Part shown: piece after piece, positions 1 through 12,384 of the stretch
How positions within the stretch are numbered: the first letter of the stretch is position 1
How the letters are laid out: each line of letters opens with the position of its first letter
Assembly: GCA_018340375.1 (NCBI GenBank)
Contig: JAFFJZ010000001.1
Location: forward strand, 46,926,001 to 46,990,000
Origin: Gonatopus flavifemur
Lineage: Eukaryota; Arthropoda; Insecta; Hymenoptera; Dryinidae
Direction of reading: 5' to 3'
Length of the DNA: 64,000 nt
Notes under the pieces: generated by a model
Told to the model about the DNA's origin: nothing
The model's database searches: none
Seen by the model: the letters and a program-made list of their open reading frames with translations, nothing else
Position numbers and translations under genes: made by a program

Positions 1-744
1 GGCACATAACCCCAAAAAATGATTTTGTCCCTACTTTACTATAAAGTATAGTAATTTTTTAGGTAACCTTTCTCTGCGTGCACGAGGAGAAATTTGTAGT
101 TGAATTTACTATAGGATTATTGCAGCCGAGGAACAGACTGAATCCTAATGGAATGTATTGTAAAACATTGTAAATTTGATCAGGCTTCTATTGTGGCACC
201 ATAAAAAATTTCATTGTAAGTTCAGTCTGTTCTTCAGTTACAAAATATCATAATGAATTTAAGGGCATTTATTTAAGCATCAGGAGAAGCGGGTAGAATT
301 TTGCGTCAACTTTTTTCATAAATTACTTGATAAACTTACATTTAGAATCGATAATAATTGAGTACATACCTGAAATTGGACTCTAAATACACATTTGTGT
401 TTTTTCAAGGGTTGCCGAGAAGGGGGAATGAAATTTGAACAAATTTTGGACAGTTGGAGGTTATTACTTTTGAAATCCTCTTATATTCGCCAGAAAATCA
501 GGAAAGAACTAAAATTTATATTTGGCGTCTAATCCTAGTTGTGGTTTTTAATTATTATTCGCCACAAATTTCCGTCAAATGCATAAGTTTTTAGAAAAGT
601 TGGCGCAAAATTTCACACGCTTCTGTTGGTGCTTGAATGCCCTTGACTCTAAATTTCTCTCCGTGCACTTAAGAAATTTCAGATAAGATTCTCTATTCAA
701 TTTGTGGATTTCTAACTGTGTACCCAATGGATAAAATGTTTTAC
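1..744. other. Gene-free repeat sequence at left edge
   Basis: No coding signal. Bases 60-240 carry a degenerate repeat with 'cagtctgttc' and 'catagtaa' phrases also seen near 2410-2580 and 4320-4570. Bases about 262-655 form an element that recurs in inverted orientation at 39878-40258. Confidence 0.5.
262..655. repeat. Inverted-repeat element, copy 1 of a pair
   Basis: Opens with GGGCATTTATTTAAGCATCA, then an AAGCGGGTAGAATTTTGCG phrase and AACTTTTTTCATAAATTA. It closes with the complement of the same phrases near 595-650. A second copy in opposite orientation is at 39878-40258. Confidence 0.6.
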
Positions 745-933
745 TACACTGAAAAAAAAGATAGTGGACTCAACTACGCGTGACAGTTGGATGCGTTCAA
801 CCACAATCCTTTGTCAACTCTATTAAAATACAAGGTTCGTTGAATTATGCGTAGTTGAGTCAAGCAATTATTACAGTTGAACTTATCCAACTGTCTTGCG
901 TAGTTGAGTTCACTATTCCCTTTTCTCAGTGTA
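745..933. mobile_element. TA-bordered miniature element (CACTGA termini), 'CGTAGTTGAGT' interior
   Basis: Begins TACACTGAAAAAAAAG and ends CTTTTCTCAGTGTA. Just inside are inverted copies of CTCAACTACG. A longer relative sits at 27910-28355. Confidence 0.8.
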
Positions 934-988
934 TAAAACACTCCATCTGCGTTATTGACACACGTACACACTTTTGAGTGTTGTAAAG

Positions 989-1351
989 ATGACTATCAGA
1001 TTCAAACACCCGGAGCGTATTGAATTAACACCACTGAATTTGCAGTATGATCACACGGCAAAAACTAATATTTCTGAATTATCTGAGAATAAAATATTAA
1101 TATCTGAAAGTAGATCATCGGTATCTTGTTACGAGACACCAATTGCGTTGACGCCAGTCATTGATGTTTCGTATTTATCGTTTCAAACACTTGTTAAAGA
1201 TCAGTCTTGTGGTGGAAGAACATCTTTCTTGAGCAGAGTAATGTGTAATATCGTAATAAACACGGTCAAAAATAAGACTTAGAATCAGTCTTCTGTGTGT
1301 GAAACACCGGTAACTCCAATTATTATGAAAATTGCTACTAATCAAGTATAA
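989..1351 (+). pseudogene. Broken open frame of unknown origin
   Basis: An ATG at 989 opens a frame of about 98 codons ending in TAG at 1280-1282. The same frame then continues for 22 more codons to TAA at 1349-1351. A phrase before the stop (SSVSCYETPIALTPVID) resembles one after it (SSVCETPVTPIIM), so the frame seems to run through the TAG as one repeat-containing coding sequence with a nonsense change. No known family is recognised. It starts about 55 bases after a miniature element. It could also be chance. Confidence 0.22.
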
Positions 1352-2245
1352 TGAAATTGTGAAAAAGGTTCTAACTGCGACTGTTCTCAGGGAAAGCACA
1401 TCAGCATTATAATTATTCGATCAGGTGGTTCATAGTAGAAATACAGTCTGTTAATGTGTGAAGAATAACAGGTTGCATATTCTATAATTCACTCCATACT
1501 AGCTCATGTACGGAATTTGAGGTGAAGTAATATATACGTTGTATGAGTTGAATTGTATTGACCTTTGAATCACCTGGAGGATGTTTGTAATTTCAAAAAA
1601 CTTTTTTGCTTCTTCGGAAGAGATCTTTGAGACACGAAAAATTTTGTATCTTCAAAATCAAAATTCCTCACAGCACACGACTTTCTAGAGCTCAGCCCAA
1701 TAAACATTTCGTGTCTGAAATCCGTCTGTTTATCTCTCTGTATGCTGTGCATACAAGGAAAACAGAAAACAGTACTGGTTACTGTGAATTACAGCAATCG
1801 ATTGAAAAACAAATGAAAACAGGCTTAAATGATGAGAATCAACGCGATCACAGTGATGATTATGGTAATGAAATTCGTCAATGCTGGCTGGACAGTAATG
1901 AGTGCTGGGAAACGCAGTACTGCACAGAATAAATTTGAGTTTCAATGTATTTTTGTGATTTACAGTAACTATTGCTATTCCCTTTTTCCCGTGTCGACAG
2001 AACGGCCACAATGTCCTTTCTGAGTTCTTTCCTATTCTTCAGAACTCATACCTTTTATCTTTATGAACTGATATACCACTTTTAGTTGACGTCCCTGACC
2101 AGGCCCTGAACAGAAAACAGAACTCGGAAATGCCACGAATCACTCCCTCACTTGGGTAGGGATACGTCTTCATCATTAACATGATCTATGACCATACTTC
2201 CATATCACGTCTGATTCATTAGTTCACCCTAGAATAGTAGATAAA

Positions 2246-2310
2246 TACACGGAGAAAGAATAAAATTATTTTGTTGAAATGTGATCAACAAAATGATTTC
2301 TTTCGGTGTA
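2246..2310. mobile_element. 65-bp TA-bordered hairpin
   Basis: TACACGGAGAAAGAA at the left and TTTCTTTCGGTGTA at the right, with complementary TTTTGTTGA arms inside. It is one of the two shortest members of the terminal family in the window. Confidence 0.7.
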
Positions 2311-5300
2311 GTGATGATCACTAAGTAAATGGTAAAATATGGACAGATCAAACTGCACCATCATAAAAACTAAACGACTCAATCAAAATTACAATACGCT
2401 TGAGTTGACCTACACGGAGAGAAATTTGTAGTTATATTTATTTGAGGATTCCTCACAGATTTACTATGTTTTCTAGTTTCGGAGGAACATACTGTTTTTA
2501 CAGTTGAATTCACTGTGGAACATAGTGAATTTAGAATCGATTGAAATAAGTTCCAAACATAAAACAAATTACAGTGTTTCAAAGTAGAACCGAATAGTCA
2601 ACGTATTAAATTGCATCGTGATAGTTAACGTCGTTCATGACAATCTAACATAGTAAATTTTTCTGATGTATATGAAAAAAATTTTGTTAGGGGTTCAATA
2701 AAATTAGACGAGCCAAGAAGACGCCTATAAAAAAATTTTCTTTCTACAGGAAGTTTTCATTCAATTAAAATGGAACTTTGTAGGTTTATTGAAATAATAT
2801 TGAAGTATATAAATAAATTTTTTTTTGTAATTTTTCATCTCAAAATTGCGATTATAGGATAGCTCAAAGACAATCCATAAAAAAAATTTGCGGGCACTCT
2901 GGAGGTCGGAGTTTTTGTTTGAAACATGCCACCAAGAAAACTGTTGTGAAAAATATTTATAATTTGTCGTTAAACGCGAACAGAATGAAAAATAGTGAAA
3001 GTCCAAAGATTGGCGGAGGTTTTTCGACAAAATTGGTGATCGAAAAAGAAATTTTCCAGTTTTCTCAGGTTTACCGACCAATTGTAACTATTTTTCACAA
3101 AAGTTCTTTCGGTGGAATGTTTCAAATAAAAACTCCGATCTCAAGAGTGCCCGCAGATTTTTTTATGAGTGATCTTCAAGGGGATACAAGCCCTGACGAT
3201 GCAACCCGAGCCAAATCTTTTCTAAGAAATTATTCGAAGATAAAGCAATAAGAGGCAAATATTACTGTTTACAGACCATCTTGATTGATTAAAGAGGGTC
3301 TGTACAGAGCGATATTTCCATTTCGTTTCTACGTTTTCGAGTAGTTTGTCAGAATAGTTTTTGTCGTGTCCTTTTCTAATCAATGCTTCTGGTTGCATCT
3401 GCAGAAGTTGCTGGTATCACCTTAAGCTATCCTATTTTGCGATACAAAATTACAGAAAATATTTATTCATATATTTTGATATTATGTTAACAAACTTACA
3501 AACTTCCAGTTGAATTGAATAAGAATTTCCTGATGAAAAAAATTTTTTTAATACGTCTTTTTGGCTTGTCTAATTCTAATGACCCCCTTAAATGCTTCAT
3601 AGTACTATGTGTTTAATCGTTTGGGATATTTCAGAATTGTATGTATGTATAATATGAATGTATGTACAGGGCGTCCAAGAAAATATTCTGAACCTTCCAA
3701 GGGGTAATTCCTGAGACAAAACTAAGATTCTTTTTTCCTTTTTCAATAAAATAATTTCTGGAAATGCTCCTACATGATTGATTGAAATCAGCTCTGAAAC
3801 TAAGGATTTCGTTCAGAGGGAAAACTGTCTTTGATTTTTCTGAGAAACCACGCCTTGAAAGGTTTTGGAAGTTTTTTGGGACATCTAGCATACATAAACA
3901 TATACATATACGATATATGATTGTATACATTAATTAAAAAATTTGTTAATAATTACATACGCATGCATATAGGGGTGTTTCAGGACTCTTGGACATTCTT
4001 CAGCGAGCATAACCTTCAATTGATTCTAAGTAGATTTTTAATTTGGAAGATTTGAATCTAAAGTTCAATTTTCTGTGTTTTCTTCAGAACAAAACTTCAT
4101 CCATGGAGACCACTTGAATTGAGAAACATAAACTTTTCCTTAAATTGTAACTCAATCTTTTACAGAATTCGCGTCAACTCAACTGCCGGCTCGCGTCGGC
4201 GCAGTACTACTGTATTCTTTTTCATATCATGGAATTTACTACGCCCTCTATGCGAATTACAATGTTCGTATCGTAAGATTTGAACGAATTTGAAATAATA
4301 TTTTCAAATATTCACTTTCGCCATGAAACATAGTAATTTTATATTACAACATAGTAAAACCTTTCATGGAAATTGTGAAATCAACAAAGGTTCCATTTCC
4401 AATTTGTGACGAGTTTCCTGTAAAATTCATTTTGATATTGATTACATTGAGATGATTGAAAAATTGCTACGTGCTTGTAGTAGAAGTAACAATTTATATA
4501 GCATTGATGGAAATATAGCCTTGTGAAATTCATTAGAAAGTCAGTCTGTTCCTCGGAAACAATACTGACATAGTAAGATTTTGAGCCAATTTTGATATCT
4601 TCCTTAGGTGAGCGAGGTTTTATTATGTATTATTTCAAGTTGCACTGAAGCGAGAGAGTGCGTCATCTCACCCCACTTCACATAAATCGCAGTAGCTATT
4701 ACTACTTTGTCAAATTTCTGCCTATTTTAATTCAATGCGCACCATATAAGCAGTGCCGATCTAATCAACGTGTAACAAAGAACAACGTAAAAGCAACTAG
4801 TTGTACCTCGCCCTCTCTCACACGTCGATTGAACAGGGATAGAGAATTTCTAAATTCACTACTGAGTCGTGGCTGGCGTCCCTGTAAAAAATCCCATACA
4901 GAAATTCACCTTTGGCATTAGTATAGCGCAATGTAGATGAAGTATGGCCAAGGCTTGGCAACCAAGCATGGCGCAACACTGAAATGATAACATTTTATGA
5001 TTTATCGAGGTGTTTTTCCAATGGAGCTTCATCATTGGTGCAGAACGATTGACTGTTGTTCCAGAGAATTATTTGAGTCTTATATATTCCTTGTATACAT
5101 CTCTCCCTACTCGCAAGAAATATCCGATCAGTAACTTAGCTAGCAATTCAGCCATCAAAAGTTAAAATTAAGGAGCATGCCAATGTTGAGCCATGCTATT
5201 ACCAGTAATCTACATTGAAAACTAATTTTTTATCTAAACTAGACCGAAAATTTTGGCAATATCCAACCACATTTCAAATGATCCTCACTTTCAATAGGAT

Positions 5301-5496
5301 CTATCCTTCAGTCAATGTTGGACCAAGGACGAGCCTAGCAAGCGCTAAGCCTGGCAGAAATGTGAATCAATGGTAGGCTGACAACCAAAACTCGTCGAAC
5401 ACCGATATCGGTGCAACATTATATTTGTTGTTAATCAACATTGAATATTGATATATTGCCAAGCCTCACCTGTCAACATTGCGTCAAGTTATATTC
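2311..5496. other. Gene-free stretch with decayed repeats
   Basis: No coding exon seen. Inverted phrases around 2680-3580 surround the TTAA-class element. Between 4940 and 5480 there is a diffuse repeat with GGCCAAGGCTTGGCAACCAAG-like phrases that also appear near 33690-33890. Confidence 0.4.
3176..3425. mobile_element. TTAA-class miniature element
   Basis: Left border CAAGGGGATACAAGCCCTGA, right border GCTGGTATCACCTTAA. The interior carries GAGCCAAATCTTTT and CTGTACAGAGCGATATTT, shared with the element at 45410-45660; the latter phrase also recurs at 62756-62966. The left TTAA has mutated. Confidence 0.65.
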
Positions 5497-5581
5497 TACA
5501 CTGAGAAAAAATGTAGTGGAGCCAACTGCATATGAGTTTGGATACGGCGAGATTGGCTCCACTATATTTTTTCTCAGTGTA
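5497..5581. mobile_element. 85-bp TA-bordered hairpin, 'GTGGAGCCAA' interior
   Basis: TACACTGAGAAAAAATGTAG at the left, with ATTTTTTCTCAGTGTA at the right. GTGGAGCCAA and TTGGCTCCAC face each other inside. A sister copy is at 46482-46550. Confidence 0.85.
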
Positions 5582-6490
5582 TTGTCAGCATTAGCGGAAC
5601 CTAAAAATCTTTAAGGGATATCTCGTTCCAATTTTTTCGATCATTTTTTGTGTATGGCATTCATCCATATTTACAGATTTCACAAGTTAGTTCAACAGCT
5701 CATTAGATTGCAGAAATTGGGAGATATCAAATACTGTTAGGAATTCAAATCATTGAGTAAAAATTGAAAAACATTTCGAATTAGAAGGATTTCAAATCTC
5801 ATGCTTTGAATTGTCCAATGTAGGTAAGTTGCATTCAAATATTCTCTTGACAATACCATTCAATGGAATGACATCTTTTGCAGGAGCCATATAAACGGTT
5901 TTATAACACAAATTACAATGCGTTTATTCATAAATCAACTGGTATTTTATCTCGTAAACTTTAGTTTATAATGATATGAGGGTCCAATACTACACAAGAA
6001 GTTTCTAATAATATAGTTCCTTCACGTATACTTACATTATTATTACCATAAATCGTTGAATTTCATCAGTCGCATAACAGTCAGTAATGAATATCTGTGT
6101 TATTTTTTCTACTATCTCTTGTTATATGACGTATATTTCATCTTCCCTATTTACTTTCATTTGATGATCATATAAAATGCGTTTCATTCGATTAATGATT
6201 CAGCGAAAAATTCAGAAAGTTACATCCTCTAATGAGAGAATTGGCTTCTTCTACGTCATGTTGTTACTCGAATATACCCTGAGGTGATTCTAGTTATCTA
6301 ATGATGCATTTTGGAGGTAATTTACAAAAAGGATTTTTGCACAATTTTCATCACTCAAAAAGATCATTTTGAATATTGCGACATCTGTATCTTTTATAAT
6401 TAATCCCACAAAAACAAAATCATTTTTCATAAAACTTCAACAGCTTCGAATATCCTTGATGTTCTCCAAATATTTTGGAAATACGCTAAC

Positions 6491-7647
6491 TACGCGGAGA
6501 AAAATGCAGTTCGAAAATATAGTAATTTTTAATAAAAATTGGAGAATATTTCTTAAAATCTGAGAGTTTTTCTTAAATGCATTGTATTCAGCAAATGGTA
6601 GTTAGCGCATGCGTAATTAGATTCTGTTTGCTGAGGAACTTGAATTGTTAGTTGTCACAAATAAATTACTTACGCTACTATCAACTGAACTTTTCTATTT
6701 AAAATGAATAGACGTCAAATTATTGTTTTCGCTAACGCGAACAAATTTTTATTTAAATCAACTCAAAGATTGTTAACTAAAGTATTATTGCTCACGCAAC
6801 TAAGCGATTTCTCTCAGTGTAATATTACCCATATGAGATGTATACGAAATATGAAAACCAAAATATTTAGAACCATTCAATTATGAAAAAAACAAAAAAT
6901 TCCAGAATTAAAAGCGATACAGCGTTTAATAAAATCACGTGAAAATATAATATATGAATATGGACCATATTTATTCTCAACGTCCGGCCCTGACTTCTGA
7001 CCACTTGATGTTGATCATTATGTTTCAGTTCTATGATCTCTCGTTGCTGTATCATAGTGTGGCTCAAACGGTAGCAGGTTAGGCTTTAGTCGCGTAGGTA
7101 GGTTCGAATCCCTGTCGGCGCAAAATTTACGTCCCAATTTAATGATGATGCTGATCAGCATCTTGAGAAATCTTGGGAATAAATTAGTGAAATGATTTTT
7201 AATTCTCCAATATTACAAATTTTTTTTTATTAAATACTTTTGATAAATCTAACCATTGATTTTGGTAGAATTGATGTATGGCGGTGAGATGTTTTATTCC
7301 ACCTCCACTTCATTGAACATTGTATATAAGAGGCATTGGTGAATCTTACTAGATATTTTTATACACTTCGTCTTGAACAGAGAGTTAGGAAAGCATTGAA
7401 CAGGAACCTCATTTACAACCATGTGCGGTAACTCTTAAACAAATGACCAACTTGGCTGAAGTGGTGAGAGTTACTATTCAGTTTGATAATCCCGTATTTC
7501 ATGAATGTCTTAGGTAAAATGAACCACAGTTCTGGTAAAGTTGACTACTTTTTTGTTCCGTGTGTGAACCGTTTTATCTTTATTATGCATTCAAGAAATA
7601 CTCTTAGATTCTAAGAAATATTCTTGACCTGCATTTTTCTCCGTGTA
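6491..7647. mobile_element. 1.16-kb TA-bordered inverted-repeat element with nested tRNA-like sequence
   Basis: The left end TACGCGGAGAAAAATGCAG is the complement of the right end CTGCATTTTTCTCCGTGTA. The terminal repeats continue inward for about 100 bases (AGAATATTTCTTA, then TTTCTT and ATGCAT at matching distances). No transposase frame is visible inside. It carries a tRNA-like head at 7056-7122. Confidence 0.75.
7056..7122 (+). repeat. tRNA-derived SINE-like head
   Basis: Contains a Pol III A-box-like TGGCTCAAACGGTAG and a perfect B box GGTTCGAATCC about 27 bases on. The acceptor and T stems do not pair well, so it is a tRNA-derived repeat and not a functional tRNA gene. Confidence 0.5.
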
Positions 7648-7938
7648 CTGAATAAAAGTCTAACTGTTCTCATCTGTTTCAATACATTCCCAAATGTGTG
7701 AATTTTCAACATTGTGTATAATTTCATATAAGTTACATATACTGCCGAAAATTTTCCCACTTGGGTTGCCATGTGGCATGTTTGACAAAGTGTAAGGGGC
7801 CGTCCGCAAACTACGTAACCACGTTTTTGCCACCTTTTGACTTCCCCTTCCATTTTTGTAATTTACCGTGACTTTACTCTCAAGCACCCCCGCCCTCCTC
7901 ACGTAGAAACGTTTTGTTTTTCAAATAAATCATTCTGC

Positions 7939-8190
7939 TACACGGAAAAAAAAAGAATAGTTGCAGCAACTACTTGAATAGTCGAGTAGTTGCTGCAGCT
8001 ACTTAGTAGTCAGGACAAGTAACACGTTAGCTGTCTCAACTAATTCAAAATACTTCAGGTATTTACGTTAGTTAGTGCAACTATCGAGTTACTTGTCCTG
8101 GCTACTAAGTAGCTGCAGCAACTACTTGAGTAGATGGTCGAAAATCGTCTATTTAAGTAGTTGCTGCAATTATTTCTTTTTTTCCGTGGA
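7939..8190. mobile_element. TA-bordered palindromic element, 'GTAGTTGCTGCAGC' interior
   Basis: TACACGGAAAAAAAAAGAAT at the left, TTTCTTTTTTTCCGTGGA at the right. The arms carry repeated AGTTGCTGCAGCTACT units. The long arms include a shared AGGACAAGTAAC. Confidence 0.85.
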
Positions 8191-8194
8191 GATG

Positions 8195-8427
8195 TACACT
8201 AAGAGAAATTTCTATAGTCACTGTAACTAAAACACCTCAACTAAACATTCCTAATGAGAGCTACAGAAAATTTGGTTGATTCAATCAAGGAGGTATAGTT
8301 GATTCATGACTTAATTGTATCAAAAATACTTTCTTAGTCGAATTAATCGAATTTCTAGTAGCTTTTACTAAGAATATTTGGTTGAGGCGTTTTAGTTACA
8401 GTGACCTCAAAAATTTATCTCAGTGTA
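8195..8427. mobile_element. TA-bordered inverted-repeat element
   Basis: TACACTAAGAGAAATTTC at the left and AAATTTATCTCAGTGTA at the right. Inside, CACTGTAACTAAAACACCTC faces a complementary GAGGCGTTTTAGTTACAGTG. Confidence 0.8.
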
Positions 8428-8564
8428 TGTGTTGAATTTTTTTCCCAAGTACAGGAGGAATAAAAAACTACGTGCTTGCAACCAAACGCCACCCCCATGT
8501 AGTTCCGCGTAGCATTCCAGCTCCTCCTTTCCTGTTCATCCACCACGTGGTTGTGGACGACCCC

Positions 8565-10849
8565 TAACAAGTCCTAAGACCCGAATTTTTCAATAGAAGT
8601 TCAAGCTTCTTACAATATTTTTGAGCTATCACTGAGAGTATTCAGAAGACGTTGAACGTCATTTCTAGCATGTATTTACTATGGGGCCTACACTGGCCCA
8701 GCAAAGGCCCCATCCCGCCCACATGAGGTGGAAGACTGGGCTGAAATGGGGCCAAAATGCATACACGCTAGGGATCATCTATTGAAAAATACAAAAGTTG
8801 TGGACTCTGTGACAACCTACCAATCAACCCCTGTCTGTCTTACGCTAATTGTGGCCTCACATTCCCGTACAGAGCCCCGAATCCTAGTCCCCAGACGCCT
8901 GAACCTGGTCAAATCCTTTACCCTTTGATATTTGAAAAACGATCTATTTTAGATAATATTATTTTTTTTTATTTATTAAGAAATCAGCTATTGTTACTCG
9001 CAGCATTGCCGAAAGGCATCCCAAATAAATCCCTTTCACATTGCTTCCATTTCTACGGGTTCTCATGCAGGCGCAGGAAAGTTTCCAATGTATGTAAATA
9101 GTAGTGTAACTGTCATGATTGTCCTGCTCATCATTGGTATTTCGCAACACCGTTTTATTTATGAAACAAACATTACCTAAATTTGTCATTCGTACTACGA
9201 ACGTGTCGATAGAAATATCTGTTTCTCTCTCAATTCTTTTAATCAAACTACAGCATATATTCGCTCAACCATAACAATATATATTCAACTATTCATACGA
9301 GGTATGGTTCCATACTAGTGATTTCACATATGCTAAAAGACACCAAATATTTTATGGCAAATGAAAGATTGCATAAAATTCGAATAAAGAACGTATATCG
9401 ATAATACACCGATCTTTCTTAAAAATGTTACCACAATTTGAAATTAAATCAGAGACAAGTATAACTCTAGGTGGAATTCATTACGAGCACTTATCTCCAA
9501 TGGACCTCTAGTCGATCTTGGATCGAAAGGAAAAAAACCAGATAACCAAGTTACCAAGAATATCGTCCACATATGAATCCTTTCAACATAAAATGTTCAA
9601 AAAAAACTTTGTAAAACGAGAAAATTTCTTCATTATATAGAATTTCATGAACGAACGTCAAAGCATGATTCAACATCTATTTAGTGACGCAATTTCACTT
9701 TCGTACTACAGCCTGCGTAGCTGCACCATGCTCTACGTGCTTGAACAACGACCGGCTCTCTAAAGTGGATGGAGTATATGCGCTAATGCTGTTCAAGTTC
9801 TCCAACACGTACGAGCATGTTAAATTGCACCGTCTTGAGAGTGACTGACGAAAACTGATTCTTATCTGTGTCACGAATCCCGGAAGTACGGAAAGTTTGA
9901 AACTCTTTTAGAATTAATTGTTGCTTGTTGATGGTTCTTTCCTCATTTTCGAAGAAGTTATTGGTTTAGACTAACGTCCATCATTATGCACCGCGTAACT
10001 TTTTCTCCGAGGATACATTTTGACGTTGCAAAATTGTTATCGAAATGAATACCAATTGTTAGAATACATGGACTGTAATTTCATTTCATTTTTCCGGAGC
10101 AAAACTGCTTGAATGTTCTATTATTTTGATGAATGGGGGAAAATGTTGTCCGATCCTGTTGTTTGATTTTCGCATGCGAATCGCGATAATGTCGAGGTAA
10201 TCTTAACGGTACTTGACGTATATAACGTACCTTCGATGTTGAAGAAATAACTGATTACCACATTGTTGCCATATTACTCAATATCTTGATATTCCTGCGA
10301 TGAAGGCGCAAAGATGCGCTAATTACTTTTGTAATACTGTATTTGCGTGATGTATGTTGGATACATTTAAGTTTGTTTCAGTATTGTCGCAATTTGCATG
10401 CAAGCATTTAATTTAAATATCTATTATCAGTTCGAGTTAACGCCCCCGATTAAAAACCTCATATTCCTTTCAAAATAGAAACGATATCTCGAAGGGAAAA
10501 ATCAAATTGAACCTATGAAATTGCAAGTTTTATCTAATTAATAACAGCTGTTTTGAGATATGACTACATTAATAATTACTGGAAGCGGTTTAGTGAAACT
10601 TTAACGATCCTCCTCGTTATTTTTTACGCCTGTATAACAGCAATCAGTGCTATCTTTCCAGGTTATTGAGTAGTCTACAGGAAAGAAACAGACTTGTGAA
10701 TTTCTCTACATAATACAACAACGATGTGCCTCAAGACTTTACATTGTGAATTTCACAAGTTGATTGTCTTTTTCAAAGGACATGTGTATTACATTGAAAG
10801 TAACGTGAGTGAGGGGGATTACAATTCCCAAATGAAAATCCAGTATTTC
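8565..10849. other. Gene-free stretch
   Basis: No exon recognised on either strand. Near 8683-8752 there is a GC-rich patch with several GGCCCC/GGGGCC palindromes. The rest is AT-rich single-copy-looking sequence. Confidence 0.4.
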
Positions 10850-11129
10850 TACACGGAAAGACCGGGTCTATTAATATTTAGAAAGGATTTATCAACGTTT
10901 GGGAAAATGACTGTCAATTTAAGGAAAAAGAGGATCGCTGAAAAATACTCGTAGTGAGTCTACCAAAGTTTGTAATCACAATATTAACAGTTGATAGTTT
11001 GATTGGTATTTTTCACAGAGAAACTATCAATTGTTAATACATCGACTACGAATATTTTTCAGCGATCCTCGTTTTCCCTAAATTGACAGTCATTTTTCTA
11101 AATATCAATAGACCCGGTCTTTCCGTGTA
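10850..11129. mobile_element. TA-bordered foldback element, long arms
   Basis: TACACGGAAAGACCGGGTCT faces AGACCCGGTCTTTCCGTGTA. Complementarity continues for over 100 bases through AATGACTGTCAATTTA and GAGGATCGCTGAAAAATA. It should form a long stem. Confidence 0.9.
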
Positions 11130-11300
11130 CTATCTCATGAAAAGCGCTGAATCAAAAATTGTGAAATTTTTTATTCAAAGGTCCAGAGTTCTCCGTTGTT
11201 GCGCCACGCAGTCAATTTTTACAATTTTCTCTTTTCCATGTAGCTCATTCTTTGCGGTAAACCAAGGAAAGTAGATGCTAAAATGAATTCGGACTTTCAA

Positions 11301-11679
11301 CCCGTACAGCACAACCACCGATCCTCCACCCAGCACTTCGGTGGAGAATCAGTGGAGAAATGAGAGCCGTGGAAATAAGGGAGAAATAAGGGAGTCTTCG
11401 TTGAGGCAACGGAGAGGCGACGTGGATTTGTCCGCCCCCTTTATTTTCAATACAATTCATATCTGTCGATTTACACAACCAAATTTCAACGAGTGAATCC
11501 ACTAACATAAATTTTATTGAAAATAAAGGGGGTGGACAAATCCACGTCGCCTCTCCGTTGCCTCAACGGAGACTCTCCCTTATTTCTGCCTTATTTCCAC
11601 GGCTCTCATTTCTCCACTGATTCTCCACCTCCAGTCCACCGAAGTCCTGGGTGGAGAATCGGTGGTTGTGCTGTACGGG
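11301..11679. mobile_element. 380-bp foldback element, CCCGTACAGC termini
   Basis: CCCGTACAGCACAACCACCG at the left is complementary to CGGTGGTTGTGCTGTACGGG at the right. The arms are about 150-170 bases each, include CAACGGAGAGGCGACGTGG, and surround a short loop. A diverged relative of the inner part is at about 18572-18740. Confidence 0.85.
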
Positions 11680-12013
11680 AATGGAATATCAACATCTTCT
11701 TCCATACGGTATCTTTCGATTATTCCATGCAATGAATATTTAATTTCCTCAGTGAACCACGGAATACATTTTTGTTCATTCGTCACAATATTTGTATATT
11801 TTCTGTTTAACATAAACTTTCTTACGAATTGTAGGTTATGTGCTGGAAATGAATGATAATTCATTCCTAGTAGAAATCACCCTAGGCATTCTCAAGGCGT
11901 CACCAGGCTTTTGTGAGAAATTTGCTAGGCCTAGTTGGGCCTCGTAATGTCCTACAGAATTACTAAAGTAACTTCTCCTAGAGATGTTTACTTTTTATAG
12001 CTTTAAAAATACG

Positions 12014-12384
12014 TACACGGAGAGAATAATCCATCACTTTTTTCATGTAGAATACGATATTTTTTACTGTGCTCTATGCCAACGCAAGGCCGAGTTTTGA
12101 TTTTCATGAAAATTATCATTTCCACACAGTAAAATAGCTCCCTATAAGGATTATATGTACGTTTTCCAATTCATACAGGAAAAATTCCTGTGATGAAATT
12201 CAGAAATTCATGAGTTTTCGGGAAAATTCCTTATTCAGTGAATATTGCACTGGGCATCATTATGAATCACTGTGGAGTTCTTTAGAATCAGATGGAAATG
12301 TCATAATTTTTCTTAGTAATTCCAATCTGGTCCATGGATAGTGATCTACCATAGTAATTTCCACTGTATTTTTCTCTCCGTGTA
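12014..12384. mobile_element. TA-bordered element with CTCTCCGTG end
   Basis: TACACGGAGAGAATAA at the left and TATTTTTCTCTCCGTGTA at the right. The interior has facing GTAATTTCC/AGTGATC phrases but weak arms. Its right TA is the left TA of the next element. Confidence 0.7.

Larger units (their letters stand above)
7796..8564. mobile_element. TAA-bordered element (GGGGYCGTCC termini) carrying two nested elements
   Basis: The left end TAA-GGGGCCGTCCGCAAAC pairs with the right end GTTGTGGACGACCCC-TAA. The 3-base TAA on both sides fits a PIF/Harbinger-like target duplication (inference). Two TA-bordered elements (7939-8190 and 8195-8427) have inserted in its middle. Confidence 0.6.

Noticed and set aside
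7056..7122. Possible functional tRNA gene
   Set aside because: The A and B boxes are present, but the acceptor and T stems do not pair and the 5' end has no match to the 3' end. Treated as a SINE-like repeat.
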